Shown here: positions 46,069-56,608 of the stretch, piece after piece
Layout: each line of letters opens with the position of its first letter
Numbering within the stretch: the first letter of the stretch is position 1
Assembly (NCBI GenBank): GCA_013368315.1
Contig: JAACJM010000015.1
Location: forward strand, 1-64,000
Origin: Tetrapyrgos nigripes
Taxonomy: Eukaryota; Basidiomycota; Agaricomycetes; Agaricales; Campanellaceae
Direction of reading: 5' to 3'
DNA length: 64,000 nt
Made by a program: the position numbers and the translations under genes
The notes under the pieces: generated by a model
Database searches by the model: none
Seen by the model: the letters and a program-made list of their open reading frames with translations, nothing else
What the model was told of the DNA's origin: nothing

Positions 46069-46338
46069 AAGTCTTAAGTGATAGTCAAGACCGTTTTTTA
46101 TTTACTTCTTTCATGTACTTTGGATCTCTGTCTATTGATCACACTGCTGAGCTCACATACTGTATCTATTGCCAATCCATGTCGTGCAATGTCCATCTTT
46201 GACTTATTTCTCCAGGCCTAGGACACTCGCGCGCACTAATGAAAGAGGTCTTAAATGAATAGAATAAGTAGCCTGAGAATCTGAAAGCGCTCAGCTGGGT
46301 GTTACGTATCTTTTTCTTCCTTTTGACCTCGTTGATAT
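46069..46338. other. short intergenic
   Basis: 270 bases between the kinase stop and the MFS start. Ordinary sequence with no repeat or open frame of note. Confidence 0.4.
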
Positions 46339-48376
46339 ATGCCTGCTCATGCCTCTGAACAGAGCGGCGGTGCTCTGGACGGCGAAACAAGCCCTTTGTT
46401 AGATTCTGGTGAGGTCACTGGCTAATCATCTTTCTGAAGCTAATGTGTTATCAGACGTACGAGATATAGAACATGACCTTGTAGATGGAAAGTCGAGAGA
46501 GCGCTTAGAACGCTCATTACTTCGAAAACTCGACACTCGTATGAGCATACTGGTGCTGATTTACATTCTCAACTACATTGATAGACAAAATGGTATACTT
46601 GTACTCTATGTTCATGCTCAAAGTCTGACTCCTGAAGTGTTCCTCATCCAGCGTATGTGATTCTCGGATTATGACTGCTTGGCTCCTGAACCCTCATTAA
46701 GAGCTGCCGCGAGATTGAAAGGATTTGAGGAAGACCTTGGACTACATGATACCCAATTCGCAAGCATTCTATCGATTCTTTACATAGGATATATCTGCAT
46801 GCAGATACCCTCGTGCGTGTCCGTGTCTTTCTGCCCATAGGCTCCGCTGAAGACCAATCTCCAAAGAAACATGTTCTTGAATTATATTGGAAGACCTTCG
46901 ATTTATCTACCAAGCTGCATGGTCGTATGGGGTATAATGTCTGTACTGGTATGATTTATTGCCGATATTAGCAGTTCTACGCTTCAACTTGCTCTCTCTT
47001 CTAGACAGGCTTCACAACCAAGTTCGTGGTAATTACTGGCTCAGGGACTTCAATATTACTGACTGCAGTTGTAGCTTTTTCGGCGCGCTCTGTACCCGAT
47101 TCTTCATTGGCTTCGTTGAAGCTGCATTCTTTCCTGGAGCCCTGGTATGATCATGCCCATTCACGCTACATTACAGTTAACTGACCTCAAATCCCTGCAG
47201 TTCCTAATATCTAAATGGTACAAACAGAATGAACTCTCTGAGCGGACCGCCTATCTATCGTCCGGAAGCTTGATTGCAAATGCTACAGGTTCTCTTATTG
47301 CATCTGGTATCCTGAAAGTCATGGACGGTGTATTGGGGATTGCCGCTTGGCGCTGGCTCTTCTTTCTTGGTGAATTTTGCCGTATTTTATTCGACAATGT
47401 CTGACCTCTCCATCTAGAGGGAAGTCTTACGGTCGTGGTAGCGATCTGGGCTATCTTTGTCCTTCCGGATTTTCCAGAGACACAACTGGCCAAATTCCTC
47501 ACTCCTGCGGAACAAGCCCTTGCAGTGAAGCGCATCAAAGAAGAACAGCACACTTCTACCGGCAAAGAAAGTTACCTCACTGGATTACGATTGGCAGTGA
47601 CTGATTGGAAAGTGTGGTGGTTGTCAATAACCATGACCTGCCTGACGCTGTCTTTGTCTTTCAATGCCTATTTCCCGACGATTATGTCCACCCTTGGATA
47701 TACTCCGGCTGTGACGTTGCTGCTTTGCGTTCCGCCTTGGATAGTCGCAACGTGTACAGCTATTTTGGTATCAAGGTCACTCTGTCCTGATTTTTTCTTC
47801 TTTGGCAACAGACACTGAATGCTGCATTACAGACATTCCGACAAAGCTGCTGAGCGATGTAATCACATCTCTCTCTCTCTGGGAGGTGGAATTCTTGGTT
47901 TCTTCATGGCCATGTCAACAATGAACCCTGCCCTACGTTATGTATCCCTGTATGTTTTGATTGTGTTTGACGATTTGCATTCTGCTCACAAATGACTTCA
48001 GATTCTTGATGGCTCAGTCCTATGCAGGTTATATTGTTTTCTTAGCTTGGATAAGTGGGACTGTGGCGCAGTCCCCCTCTAAACGGGCTGTATCGCTCGC
48101 TCTAGTAAACACCGTTTCTTCATTGGGGAATATTTTTGGATCGTAAGTTCTTTCTAGACCTCGTTGCTTCGGACTTCATGACATTCCTGTAGGTATGCTT
48201 GGCCTTTGAATTGGGGACCAGGGTACTCGCAATCTTTCGCGATTTGTATACTGGCTAGTAGTACTTGCATAATTATGTGCTGGGTCTTTAGGCAACACTT
48301 GATTCAACTCAATGCTGCTACCGCTAGAAAGGAGGTAGAGAATGGCTCATCGCAGGGGCATAGATATTTACTTTAG
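46339..48376 (+). CDS. MFS transporter of the anion:cation symporter (allantoate/nicotinate permease) family
   Basis: The ATG at 46339 starts MPAHASEQSGGALDGETSPL (acidic N-tail with an ExxxLL signal). The intron after DS rejoins DVRDIEHDLVDGKSRERLE. Core segments: LLRKLDTRMSILVLIYILNYIDRQN, a helix-1 signature of the ACS family; LHDTQFASILSILYIGYI, then GALCTRFFIGFVEAAFFPGAL; FLISKWYKQNELSERTAYLS; LFFLEGSLTVVVAIWAIFVLPDFPET; and ending in NLNWGPGYSQSFAICILASS. Twelve helices are expected. The family transports organic anions such as allantoate, nicotinate, vitamin H or pantothenate with H+. The substrate cannot be assigned. TAG at 48374-48376. About nine introns. It is convergent with the Ctr copper gene, whose stop is 58 bases away. 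Confidence 0.85.
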
Positions 48377-48433
48377 ACCTTTTGTTATTTATACAGTAGC
48401 CTGAAATGATAATGCTCATACCAACCACTGTTT

Positions 48434-49411
48434 TTAGTCGTTCATGATTAGAAGAAAATAAAGATAAAAATACGACGACTGGTACAATGTAAAATAGATA
48501 TGGCTACGCATCACCTCTGAATCAGAACTATCACCAATACTGAAAGGTTGAGTTGGGTTCTTTCCTGGACGACCAAGAAGAGCTCGAGCTGCTTCTTTGC
48601 CTTTCCCAGTCTTCCAGGACGAGCTAGTTTGTAATGAACTCCCGCTTACTCTCTCTGTAGGCCCTGAGAGTCCGAGATGAATGGCCCTTGCATCAGCGCG
48701 GGCTAGGTTTGACTCCGACGGGTGGATGAAGATATCATCAGGTTTTGATTTTGAACGAGGTCGAGACATTGGCAGCATTTGACGTGTTTCGTTCAGTAGA
48801 GGTGAATCTTCAAGAGTTGCGTAGGACATCGGGCTAGGGTCGCGTTGGTGAGATGATTAAGGGTTTGAATGGATTCCTTCTACCTGCGTGTTTGGGAGTT
48901 TGAAGTTTTGTGTAATTCTATGAAGAATTGTGCCGTAGCCAGAGTTGTGACCTGTCATTGTCATTCAGTTTGATATTTAGATTTTTGCAAGCACCCAGGC
49001 TTACTATGACGACTAGTAAGCCAGCGTGGAAGCTCATTGAAATAAGCATGTAGGTTCTGCAATATAGTTAACTGGGAGTTCGTTCAAGAAGCAATTATCA
49101 CTCACAATCGAAGAAAGGTGACAATCCAGTACAGTGAAGACCTCCATAACGCATTTCTCAAACGAGACTGGCCAACGAAGGAAGGGGTGTAATGAAGGTC
49201 AGACAGAAATGTAATAAATCTGAATCACTGGGACGTCAATAAAGTGCTAAGGGAGATATATCGAATCTGCAAACCTTTCAGACAGGCAAATAACAATGGC
49301 CAGCATTGAGCCCAGAAAGAAGCTCCATAGAGAGGTGAGACGTATTTGAGGGAAGAGAATATGAGCCCCTTTGAAGGACCAGTGCAGGAAGTCTTGCCAA
49401 GAATCATCCAT
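48434..49411 (-). CDS. Ctr-family copper transporter with a long cytosolic tail
   Basis: The start is MDDSWQDFLHWSFKGAHIL at 49411. Helix 1: LWSFFLGSMLAIVICLSER. An intron then joins to SRLRNALWRSSLYWIVTFLR, with helix 2 YMLISMSFHAGLLVVI, containing MxxxM, and helix 3 VTTLATAQFFIEL. In-frame splicing (GTAGAA..CCCTAG) continues into a 130-residue tail, SPMSYATLEDSPLLNETRQM.., so the frame at 48434-48829 is an exon of this gene, not a separate one. The short N-terminus without the usual Met/His motifs resembles the vacuolar, low-affinity Ctr2 type that exports stored copper to the cytosol. The tail includes an ExxxLL signal. The exact 3' end is uncertain. Confidence 0.85.
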
Positions 49412-49620
49412 GGTGCGAAGAAGCGAAAGTGACAGGCAATAAATTATAAGGAAAATCAAGAATCAAGAGTGAAATTAGCCGACTACGCTACAAACAAAGT
49501 ATAACTAGCGGAAAAGCGGCCGTGACGGGGGCAATCCGAGTTACTTTATCTTGTATACATCTATCTCTACACTACCAGTTACATTCCACATAGATACCAA
49601 ATAACTTATGCAAATCATCA

Positions 49621-51743
49621 TCACTGCTTTCGACGTCTCAAGCTCTCCTCCAACTCTTTGGCCTTCTGCTCTCGCCATTCACATCCCTGACGATATTCGC
49701 AGGAACTTCAGACAGAAGACGATCAGGTCCAAGTCCTCTATTATTGTAGGCGAAACAAAAAGTACGCACGAACATCTCCATGTTTGCTGCAAGGAAACTC
49801 CCCTAGGTTTCCGAGCTCCTGTCCACCACTGCAACACATCTTGAAGGTATTCCTCGAGGAACTTACCATCAAAGGTAAATTCTTTCGTGCCAATGATAGG
49901 AGCCTCTTCTGGAGGCGGGAGCAATGGTTGTGGTAACGGATTGTCGGAGCCGGATGGCAGTTCTGCGTTTTCATCCTTGGCTTGGGGAGTATAACCATTT
50001 GAAGGTATCAATAGTGATAATTGTATAGCCAATTCCAGCTCTGGATCGTCAATTGTATTTCCCCCATCAGTTGGTGACATAGTGGAATCCGACTCGCTAT
50101 TTCCCTCTACATCTGGCTTAGAAGCGTGTAGATCTGCAAGGCTTGCGGCTATGGCTCGGGCGATATCCTCATCCTCCTTTGCCTTGAGGGCGCTAACTGG
50201 AATACCATTGGTGTCCCCTGTCCTTCGCTTTCGATCAGAGCTGCCTTTAGGGGGCTGAAGACGATAGATAAGCTGCAGGAGAGGATCGACTCCGACGACG
50301 CCAAGGGCAGTTGCTGTTCTAGTCCAGAGCTCGCCAACATCGTGAAGACACTTCACGGAAATTGACGAATCAACGAGCAGCTTCATTTGGGAGAGAAATG
50401 TCTGGGAAAACGACCGATTAGCGTCCAGGTTTAATTTTTGCCAAATTGCGGCGAAATCGAAGGGGCCCAGTAGATCCGTTAAAAGTCTGGAGTAGAGCAT
50501 GAGCTGTAATCTGGAAGAAATGGTGTCATCGTCGTCAGGGAGGCTGTTTCTGCGCCGTGTCTTAATATCGACGAGATGAAGACTATGGCGGGTTGGAGCT
50601 TCAATCGGACTGGGATTATAAGACGATGTACCGGAGCTAGGTATTTGATTCAGGGAAAGGAATGCAGTTATTGGTTTCTGCGACGGTGAAGGCATGGTAC
50701 GAGACTTTTTCAATTTTCTGGGGGTGGTTTGAGGTGATACCAAAGGTCTTTTGGACGTTTGAATTCCAGAAACGGGTAGTCTTCGAACCTCATCCTGGAA
50801 ATCAAGTAAGACGGCTGCAAACAAGCAATTTTATGAAAGCACATACAATTACACCAATGATTACCTGGTCCCGAACTATCCCAAAGACCGGAATTTCACG
50901 CTAAGCAACCGATGAGCAACCGTTAGACAGCTTCTTGAAAACACACACGGAGTAGCCCAAGTGAACGAGTATGTCGAAAGAAGATATCATATTCAATACG
51001 CTGACAATAGAAAGAATTAGTCCTACATTACTGTCAGTCACCAAAAAAACTCACCGTAGAGCCCAGCGTTCCTCATCAGTCGTGATGTCAATAGTGACCT
51101 CCTCAGGACGAATATCTTGTTCAAGTTTTTTGTGGACGGACTAAGTATCCAAGTTACCAGCTAGTCGAAAAAAGAGTAGTCATTGCGCACCTTTCCACTC
51201 TTCGTGATTTGGTCGTTTACAATGGCCACTTGATTGTCTACCACTATCTTTTTTCCGCTTTCAGATGTGAAGGAATCAGGCCGATACTCAAGCTTTCGAG
51301 AACGCTTCTGTCGTAGTCCATAATCAAACTGAAATTCGCACCTGATGCAGAGAAATCTAATCAGTTGTACTCCCTTTAAAAAGGGTTGGAACATACCACG
51401 CAGGAGACACAAGGTCCGTTACAGACAGCACCTTGTTTCTCCGAAATCTCTGCAAGGGACTGGGGTTTGATGTTGACGGTGGGAGCTCTGGCTTTGGTTC
51501 AGGCCGCTGTTCTGCGGGTTCGACTTCAATCTGATATTTGGGAACCCCTTTCTTGAGCGTTGTCGAAATTTGAGCATCAACTTGGGCGAAATCCTCTTCA
51601 GTGAATTGAACAAAATCATCATAGCCAGCGTATTCGTCGTCTGAACCAGCTTTTTGGGACATACTATGAATATAGTGAATATAGTGACTTCGAGAAAGGT
51701 TTCGAGTGCGGCGTCTGGATGTTGAGATGAGTGCTCTCAACAT
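49621..51743 (-). CDS. EXO5: exonuclease V (Fe-S), with two UIM-like motifs
   Basis: The start at 51743 gives MLRALISTSRRRTRNLSRSH, an Arg/Ser-rich presequence; an alternative Met (MSQKAGSDDEYAGYDDF) lies at 51662. Exons give DLVSPAW/CEFQFDYGLRQKRS (first Fe-S Cys), VHKKLEQDIRPEEV, EIPVFGIVRDQ, HLVDIKTRRR (PD-(D/E)xK core), LQLMLYSRLLTDLL (Q..Y motif) and the C-terminal QTWRCSSC/EYRQGCEWREQ (three Fe-S Cys), which needs a splice of TC to T around 49780. Stop TGA at 49621-49623. EXO5 is a 5'-3' (yeast, mitochondrial) or bidirectional (human, nuclear) single-strand exonuclease for mtDNA upkeep and repair. About 200 residues between the catalytic and Fe-S parts hold two UIM-like helices, which I do not know from other EXO5 proteins. 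Confidence 0.88.
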
Positions 51744-52542
51744 GCGACTAACGCGTCCACGTGTTCAACGCGTTTCTCAGTTCGAACTCGCTGATTCACG
51801 CTGAACATACCTAGCCGGACTCTTGGACACCGAGTGATTTCTCCAGGTCTATCCATTTCTGAAGGAGATTCGGGGTCTTCTGGTGTATATGCGCAGTGCG
51901 CAGCAGACCCTGACAACGATGCAACTAGGACTTCCGACTCCCCTGGGACCTCCTCAGAACCGACTTTCTTGTCACCAAAACCAAAAGGTCCCCGGTGTCA
52001 CTGGATGTATCGATCACCTTTCGCTTGGCCACCGATGCTCGGAACAGACGCAACCTATACGTGTATTTTCTCCAAGATCAAGATTCGCAGTTTCTCTAGC
52101 TTCTCTAGCTTCTTTTGTTCTGCTTTCCAAATATGGCGCACCCCACTCCCTACGAGCATTCACTATATTTATGTCAACCCCAGAAAGACAAAATAATTCT
52201 CCAGGCTTCTTACATTCTTCTCAACGCTTTTCTCATCCGGAGATCGCACTCGTCAGCGCGACATCGGCACTCAATGGCTCTCCATTATCATGGTACCAAT
52301 TGCCAAGGATCATCTCATCAGAATGAAGTCGAGCTTCAACAGCATGACCTTCAGAAAGAGTCAAAACCCGTAGCTTCGGACGTTGCGATCTGACGTATTT
52401 CTATATTCTGCAGGCTATGTTTTTAACCACTAGCAGCAGCTGGAGAAGATGGGTTCTTCCGAAAAGGTATAAAAGCCCTTTAGGATTGCCCAGACCCAGC
52501 CAAACAGTTTTCAGCGACCTCCTCTACATTTGCTAGCGAACG
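51744..52542. other. interval with ambiguous coding potential
   Basis: About 800 bases between EXO5 and the dioxygenase-like gene. On the minus strand, stop-free segments at about 52233-52402 (..PKLRVLTLSEGHAVEARLHS..) and about 51800-51990 (..SPSEMDRPGEITRCPRV..) read like protein, but several frames compete and no splice chain unites them. I leave no gene call. The plus-strand side near 52468 carries the TATA box of the next gene. Confidence 0.35.
52468..52475 (+). promoter_or_regulatory. TATA box of the dioxygenase-like gene
   Basis: TATAAAAG lies 75 bases upstream of the first ATG at 52543, a standard distance when the 5' UTR is short. Sequence around it (GGTATAAAAGCCC) is G/C-flanked like strong fungal promoters of secreted proteins. 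Confidence 0.5.
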
Positions 52543-53572
52543 ATGCAGCTTATTACTCTGCTTGTGCTTGCCACCGTGAATGGCATCACTTAGGTGCCTT
52601 CAATACCTTTGTAAGATATGTTTCCCCTCACTCACAATGTCCTACAGCCGCTGCTGGCCATGATGCTAGCCAAACCATCCAAGCAAGAGAGTATGTGAAG
52701 AGATCCTTCTATGCGCAGATGTTGAATGTAAGCGTACTCATGACCTCTTCAACTCGATCTGACCATTCTTTTACAGGAGGACTGTGCACCAGCACCTAGC
52801 GTGGACCGCGTAAACTACATCATAGTCAACGTGGGTTTGTTTGTTTGGATAGTTGGAGACTCAAGAACCAAACCATGTCTATAGGGGACGCGTCAGGACA
52901 TCGCAGATGGTCAACCGTGCGTTCTCTCGTTTCTAGCCTCCTCTGATTCCTCAGTTATGCCATGAAACGTTCAGTGGCGTACAATTCGTACTCGATGTCG
53001 GCATTATAGACACATCTACCTGCCAGCCCTTGACTGGTGTTCTAGCAGAGGTTTGGCATGGTAGGTTTGAGATCACGCATGTATTCGCATTTCCTCTGAC
53101 GCCTTGTTCGTTAGCCAATGCGACAGGTGATTATGATGATTCCTCTTTGCGCGGTGCAGCCGTCAGCGGAGAGAACGGAATTGTCGAGTTCCAGACCATT
53201 TTCCCGGGGTTCACCTCCGAAGGGGCAAATCATATCAACATTGCCATTCACTCCGGAAACACGATGGACTCGACTATCGTGTACACTGGCAGGGTTTTCT
53301 TCACAGATTTCTGGACAGATGTCATATCCAAGGCAGACAACTACACAGGCAATACGCATCAGCGTATCCTCAATGCCGATGACCCTAACTTTACCACTGC
53401 CTCAGGTAGCGGCTTTAACCCTGTCGTCGAGTACGTGTTTTTGTCATATTGGTATATTGCGACTGATCCTTGTGCTGAAATTTTCTGGAATAGTGTTGTA
53501 TCGATTGAAGATGACTGGCCTGCTGGTGTGATAGGATATATCAGTACGTTCGATCCTCAGCCTAGTTATTGA
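52543..53572 (+). CDS. secreted intradiol-dioxygenase-like protein, ligands altered
   Basis: The first ATG at 52543 opens MQLITLLVLATVN, a signal-peptide-like start; how it joins the next exon is uncertain because a clean GT donor is lacking. An alternative is MASLRCLQYL at 52580. Later exons: AGHDASQTIQAREYVKRSFY, NEDCAPAPSVDRVNYIIVN, QFVLDVGIIDTSTCQPLTGVL, EVWHANATGDYDD, IVEFQTIFPGFTSEGANHIN and DSTIVYTGRVFFTDFWTDVI, ending STFDPQPSY. The fold is that of intradiol ring-cleaving dioxygenases, which use Tyr2His2-bound Fe(III) to open catechols. The second Tyr/His cluster (usually YPG(W/Y)Y..RxxHIH) reads FPGFTSEGANHIN, so two ligands look replaced. Ordinary lignocellulose-related secreted proteins of mushrooms. 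Confidence 0.75.
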
Positions 53573-54071
53573 TCAGTACCAGTTGTTGACGGCTAGAACA
53601 ATCTAGCTGTCGCAATCGCATAAGAAGGATGTAATCTATATTATGGCCTCGTAATCATGATGACTTGCTAAGTGAGGAAAGGCCGCTTACTCCTCTTCGT
53701 TACACACTGTATGTAGTCCAGCGGAAGTGCGGAAGCCAAATTCTGAGCTTAAGTTATGTTCTCTTTCTGCAGCTGCAGCAGAAAGAGCAAAGAAAGAGGC
53801 TTTGTTGGGCTGTGGACCGAGGTGTCGACAGCTCGAGCGTCAGGGAAATGCCGAACCGAGAAGCAAGAAAAGAAATGTCGAGTGGTCTCATTCTGACTTT
53901 TTTGTGAAATACAAAAATATGAGACGTTCTCGCGCAAAGACCAATGTTAGCTCATTCCCTCTGACATTTCCTCAAAGTTTTGCCCCTGTCGTTTCTCCGA
54001 TCTTGTACTTATCCGAATGTTTTCTACTGTCCTCTGACGTTTAAATCTTCACGATTTTACGATTTACGAAC
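53573..54071. other. intergenic
   Basis: 499 bases. An open frame at 53727-54044 is unsupported. A CTGCAGCTGCAG word lies at about 53768. No gene or RNA seen. Confidence 0.4.
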
Positions 54072-55373
54072 ATGTCCGACGAACGCAAAACTCAAACCCT
54101 TTTCATAACTGTAATCGCAGGTGCCATCAGTTCTGTCGCCTTTGGCGTGGTCAGTTCTTTCATGTCCTTGTCGCGAGCTTCTCCTTAACCTTCTTTGCAG
54201 AGCATCTTTGCCATGGGCATACTATGGCTCATCCCTTCTGCCAGGCCTGACGTTCCTATCAGACCCAAACTCAAGGACAAATCTCGTCGGCGGTCTGCAC
54301 CGCCAATCATGCTGTATTCTGAACGAAACATGAATGTACCTTCCATCCTCGAAAACGACTCTGCTTCATCACCATCTCAACTTCAGAACTCTCCGCGTCG
54401 CGTCTATTTTTTGGACTCGCAAATTCGTCCTTCCAGTCAACGTCGTTATTCCGACATGTCTAACTTCTCCTCGTTACAAGCCGAGGATACATCAATGACA
54501 TTCCTTGCGGTTCAGCCAGATGACGATGAAATCTCTCCTCGTTCATCTTCGTCCACTCTTGTGCACGTCATTGAAACACCTTTACTTTCCTCACCACAAC
54601 TCGAGACGTGGCAAGAATCAATCGAGTTCAATTCGCTTTCCTCATCATCAGGTTCGCGTCTAGGGTCAACCTCATCCCCAAGACCTTCTCTTTCACTTAC
54701 TACGCATCTCACCGGCAAAGTGAAGAGCAGCTGGTCATCAAAGAAATCGTCTAGTAGCCAAACTGGTGGCGATTCCGGAGGTGAAACCCGTATGTTTTCT
54801 TGTGATAACTGACCCCAAAAAAACTCTCACCATTTTTCGTGCCCATTTTTGTGCTCAGAATCTGATGATACTACACCGTCAGGGTCAAAACCCGCCCGGA
54901 GAGGTCCTCTAGGTTTTACCCCTCCCTGGTTATCAAGCAAGAAACGCGCTCAGACGATTGACACCGCGTCACCGCCCCCGACTCCCCCTACTCCTACTAA
55001 GTTATCATTATCCCCAGATTCAGATGACATCATTACGTCGACCAGTTCACCCTCGTATTTTGTACGAACGCCGTCATTGAATGGCCGTCGACGGATATCT
55101 GCTCCTGTCCGTGCCAGAACAAATCCATATTCTTTTCCATATTTCGCTGAGCCGCCTGTAGGAGCTCGCGACGGCCAAAACACCCCACCATCCAGTGAAG
55201 AATCAGTAACCAAAGAGAACCTCCCCGTACGGAAAGACGTTCGAATACCGGAGGGACCTCGTATTGCTGATGAACGAAGGCAACAGAATGCTGAAGCGCA
55301 GGCTTCACTGGGACATGGCAGGAGATCACCTCCACGTAGAACCGCTAGTGAAATAGTCCCTGTTCGCTCATAG
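54072..55373 (+). CDS. single-pass membrane protein with disordered Ser/Pro-rich tail
   Basis: The ATG at 54072 begins MSDERKTQTLFITVIAGAIS, spliced (GTCAGT..GCAG) to SIFAMGILWLIPSARPD, giving one N-terminal helix of about 25 residues. The rest of about 370 residues is disordered, Ser/Thr/Pro-rich and basic in patches (KDKSRRRSAPP, RRRISAPVRARTN), with many SP and RxxS sites. A second intron lies at about 54790-54858. It ends RTASEIVPVRS with TAG at 55371-55373. No family was recognised; the design (N-terminal anchor, long phosphorylatable tail) fits a membrane-tethered scaffold or signalling protein. Confidence 0.62.
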
Positions 55374-55922
55374 ATCGATTGCCTTTATCTCTTTTCAATG
55401 ATGCGCTTTCTTTGTAAGTCCCAACTCTTGTTTGCAATCATTGGTGCTGAACGGCCTATTCAAGTCATGGAATTTTTCCAGAGATGTATCAGTATAATTC
55501 TATCGCTATCCATTGCAACACTTGCATCCCAATGTCTTTTTCTAGGAGGGTTTTTGGTCGACCGGGCACACTATTGCGTACCTTATTCACTATCTATTTA
55601 GAATTCTAATGATAAATCCCACTGTATCACCATGTCAATACACAAGCATCTTTCGGAAGCAGTACATCACCAGTCTCGGTCCCGAAGGGATCTAATGCGT
55701 TCTCGAAGCCATCCGGAGCGGTCTCGGGATGAGTTATCCAGGCATATGTAATCGGGACCGATACCCCTCCGACCGCCTTGTTAAAAATGTACGGCTAAAA
55801 GGGCGAGAAAAGGGTGATCCTATAGTGGCTATCCATATTCACATCCCACAAAAGTCTCAGATTAATGAAACACGCGGTTCCTTGAAATAAGGACCTAATC
55901 TACGGAGAACCTAAAGAACGCG
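55374..55922. other. intergenic
   Basis: 549 bases with no convincing gene. A frame at 55398-55601 (hydrophobic) has no support. Sequence is mixed AT/GC without repeats. Confidence 0.4.
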
Positions 55923-56373
55923 ATGTCCCCGCCTCACAGTCGCGACAATAAACGGAAACCCTCACTCATAAACACCACCTTCGAAGCCCTAACTTCGTTT
56001 GCACTCGCCCGTGACGATCTGTCACCGACTTCAAAACCAAGTTCATCGCCTGCCTCGCCAACAGTGATGTCCTTTACGAGTAACGCTACTTCAGGAGATG
56101 CCGCTGCATCAGATGGGTATTTCACATCCTTCAGAGAGAAGCAGACACGATCTAGGTACATTTGTCGGTTCATTTCTTCCTGTATCTCATGATAGCTCAT
56201 TATGCAAATTGCATGAAAGGCCTTGCTCAACTTCGGTCTCCTCGCTTGATCGTGAACGGTGTACCTCTGCCTGGGGCTCGTTCAGCTCGGCAGCTTGGTG
56301 TAGCACTCCGGGCGATGCTGCCGTTGTCCTGATAGCCTCCAACATACAAAGTGGAATGCAGCAACACAAATGA
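55923..56373 (+). CDS. small hypothetical Ser-rich protein
   Basis: The ATG at 55923 gives MSPPHSRDNKRKPSLINTTF, then TSFALARDDLSPTSKPSSSP and GDAAASDGYFTSFREKQTRS. After the Ser-rich part the frame either stops at 56190 or splices a 40-nt intron (GTACAT..GATAG) to continue in two possible frames. I give the longer end at 56373 (..IASNIQSGMQQHK). A second reading (CMKGLAQLRSPRLIVNGVPL..) is also protein-like. Because the ending is unresolved the gene is tentative. Confidence 0.4.
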
Positions 56374-56608
56374 GATTGCTCCTGACGTTCCTCCATGATT
56401 GTTTCATTCCTCGTCCTCGCCCTGGACTGTATTCATTAGACGGTCGACTTTGGGATCTCTGCATAGATGTATTCATATCCTGCTGCATCACCACTCTCCA
56501 TTCTTTGTATTGTGCCTTACATGACGTTCACGATGTTCATGACCCGGTGTAATTCTATCTGTGTACTATCACTTCCTATACAATCAGGACTCTCTCTATC
56601 TCTGCTCT

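Noticed and set aside
48434..48829. separate gene beside the Ctr transporter
   Set aside because: A standard intron (GTAGAA..CCCTAG) puts this frame in phase with the last membrane helix of the Ctr gene, so it is that gene's tail.
52609..52650. GTAAGA donor followed by CAG acceptor as start of the dioxygenase-like gene
   Set aside because: It fits the MASLRCL start but loses the hydrophobic MQLITLLVLA leader; kept as an alternative, not chosen.
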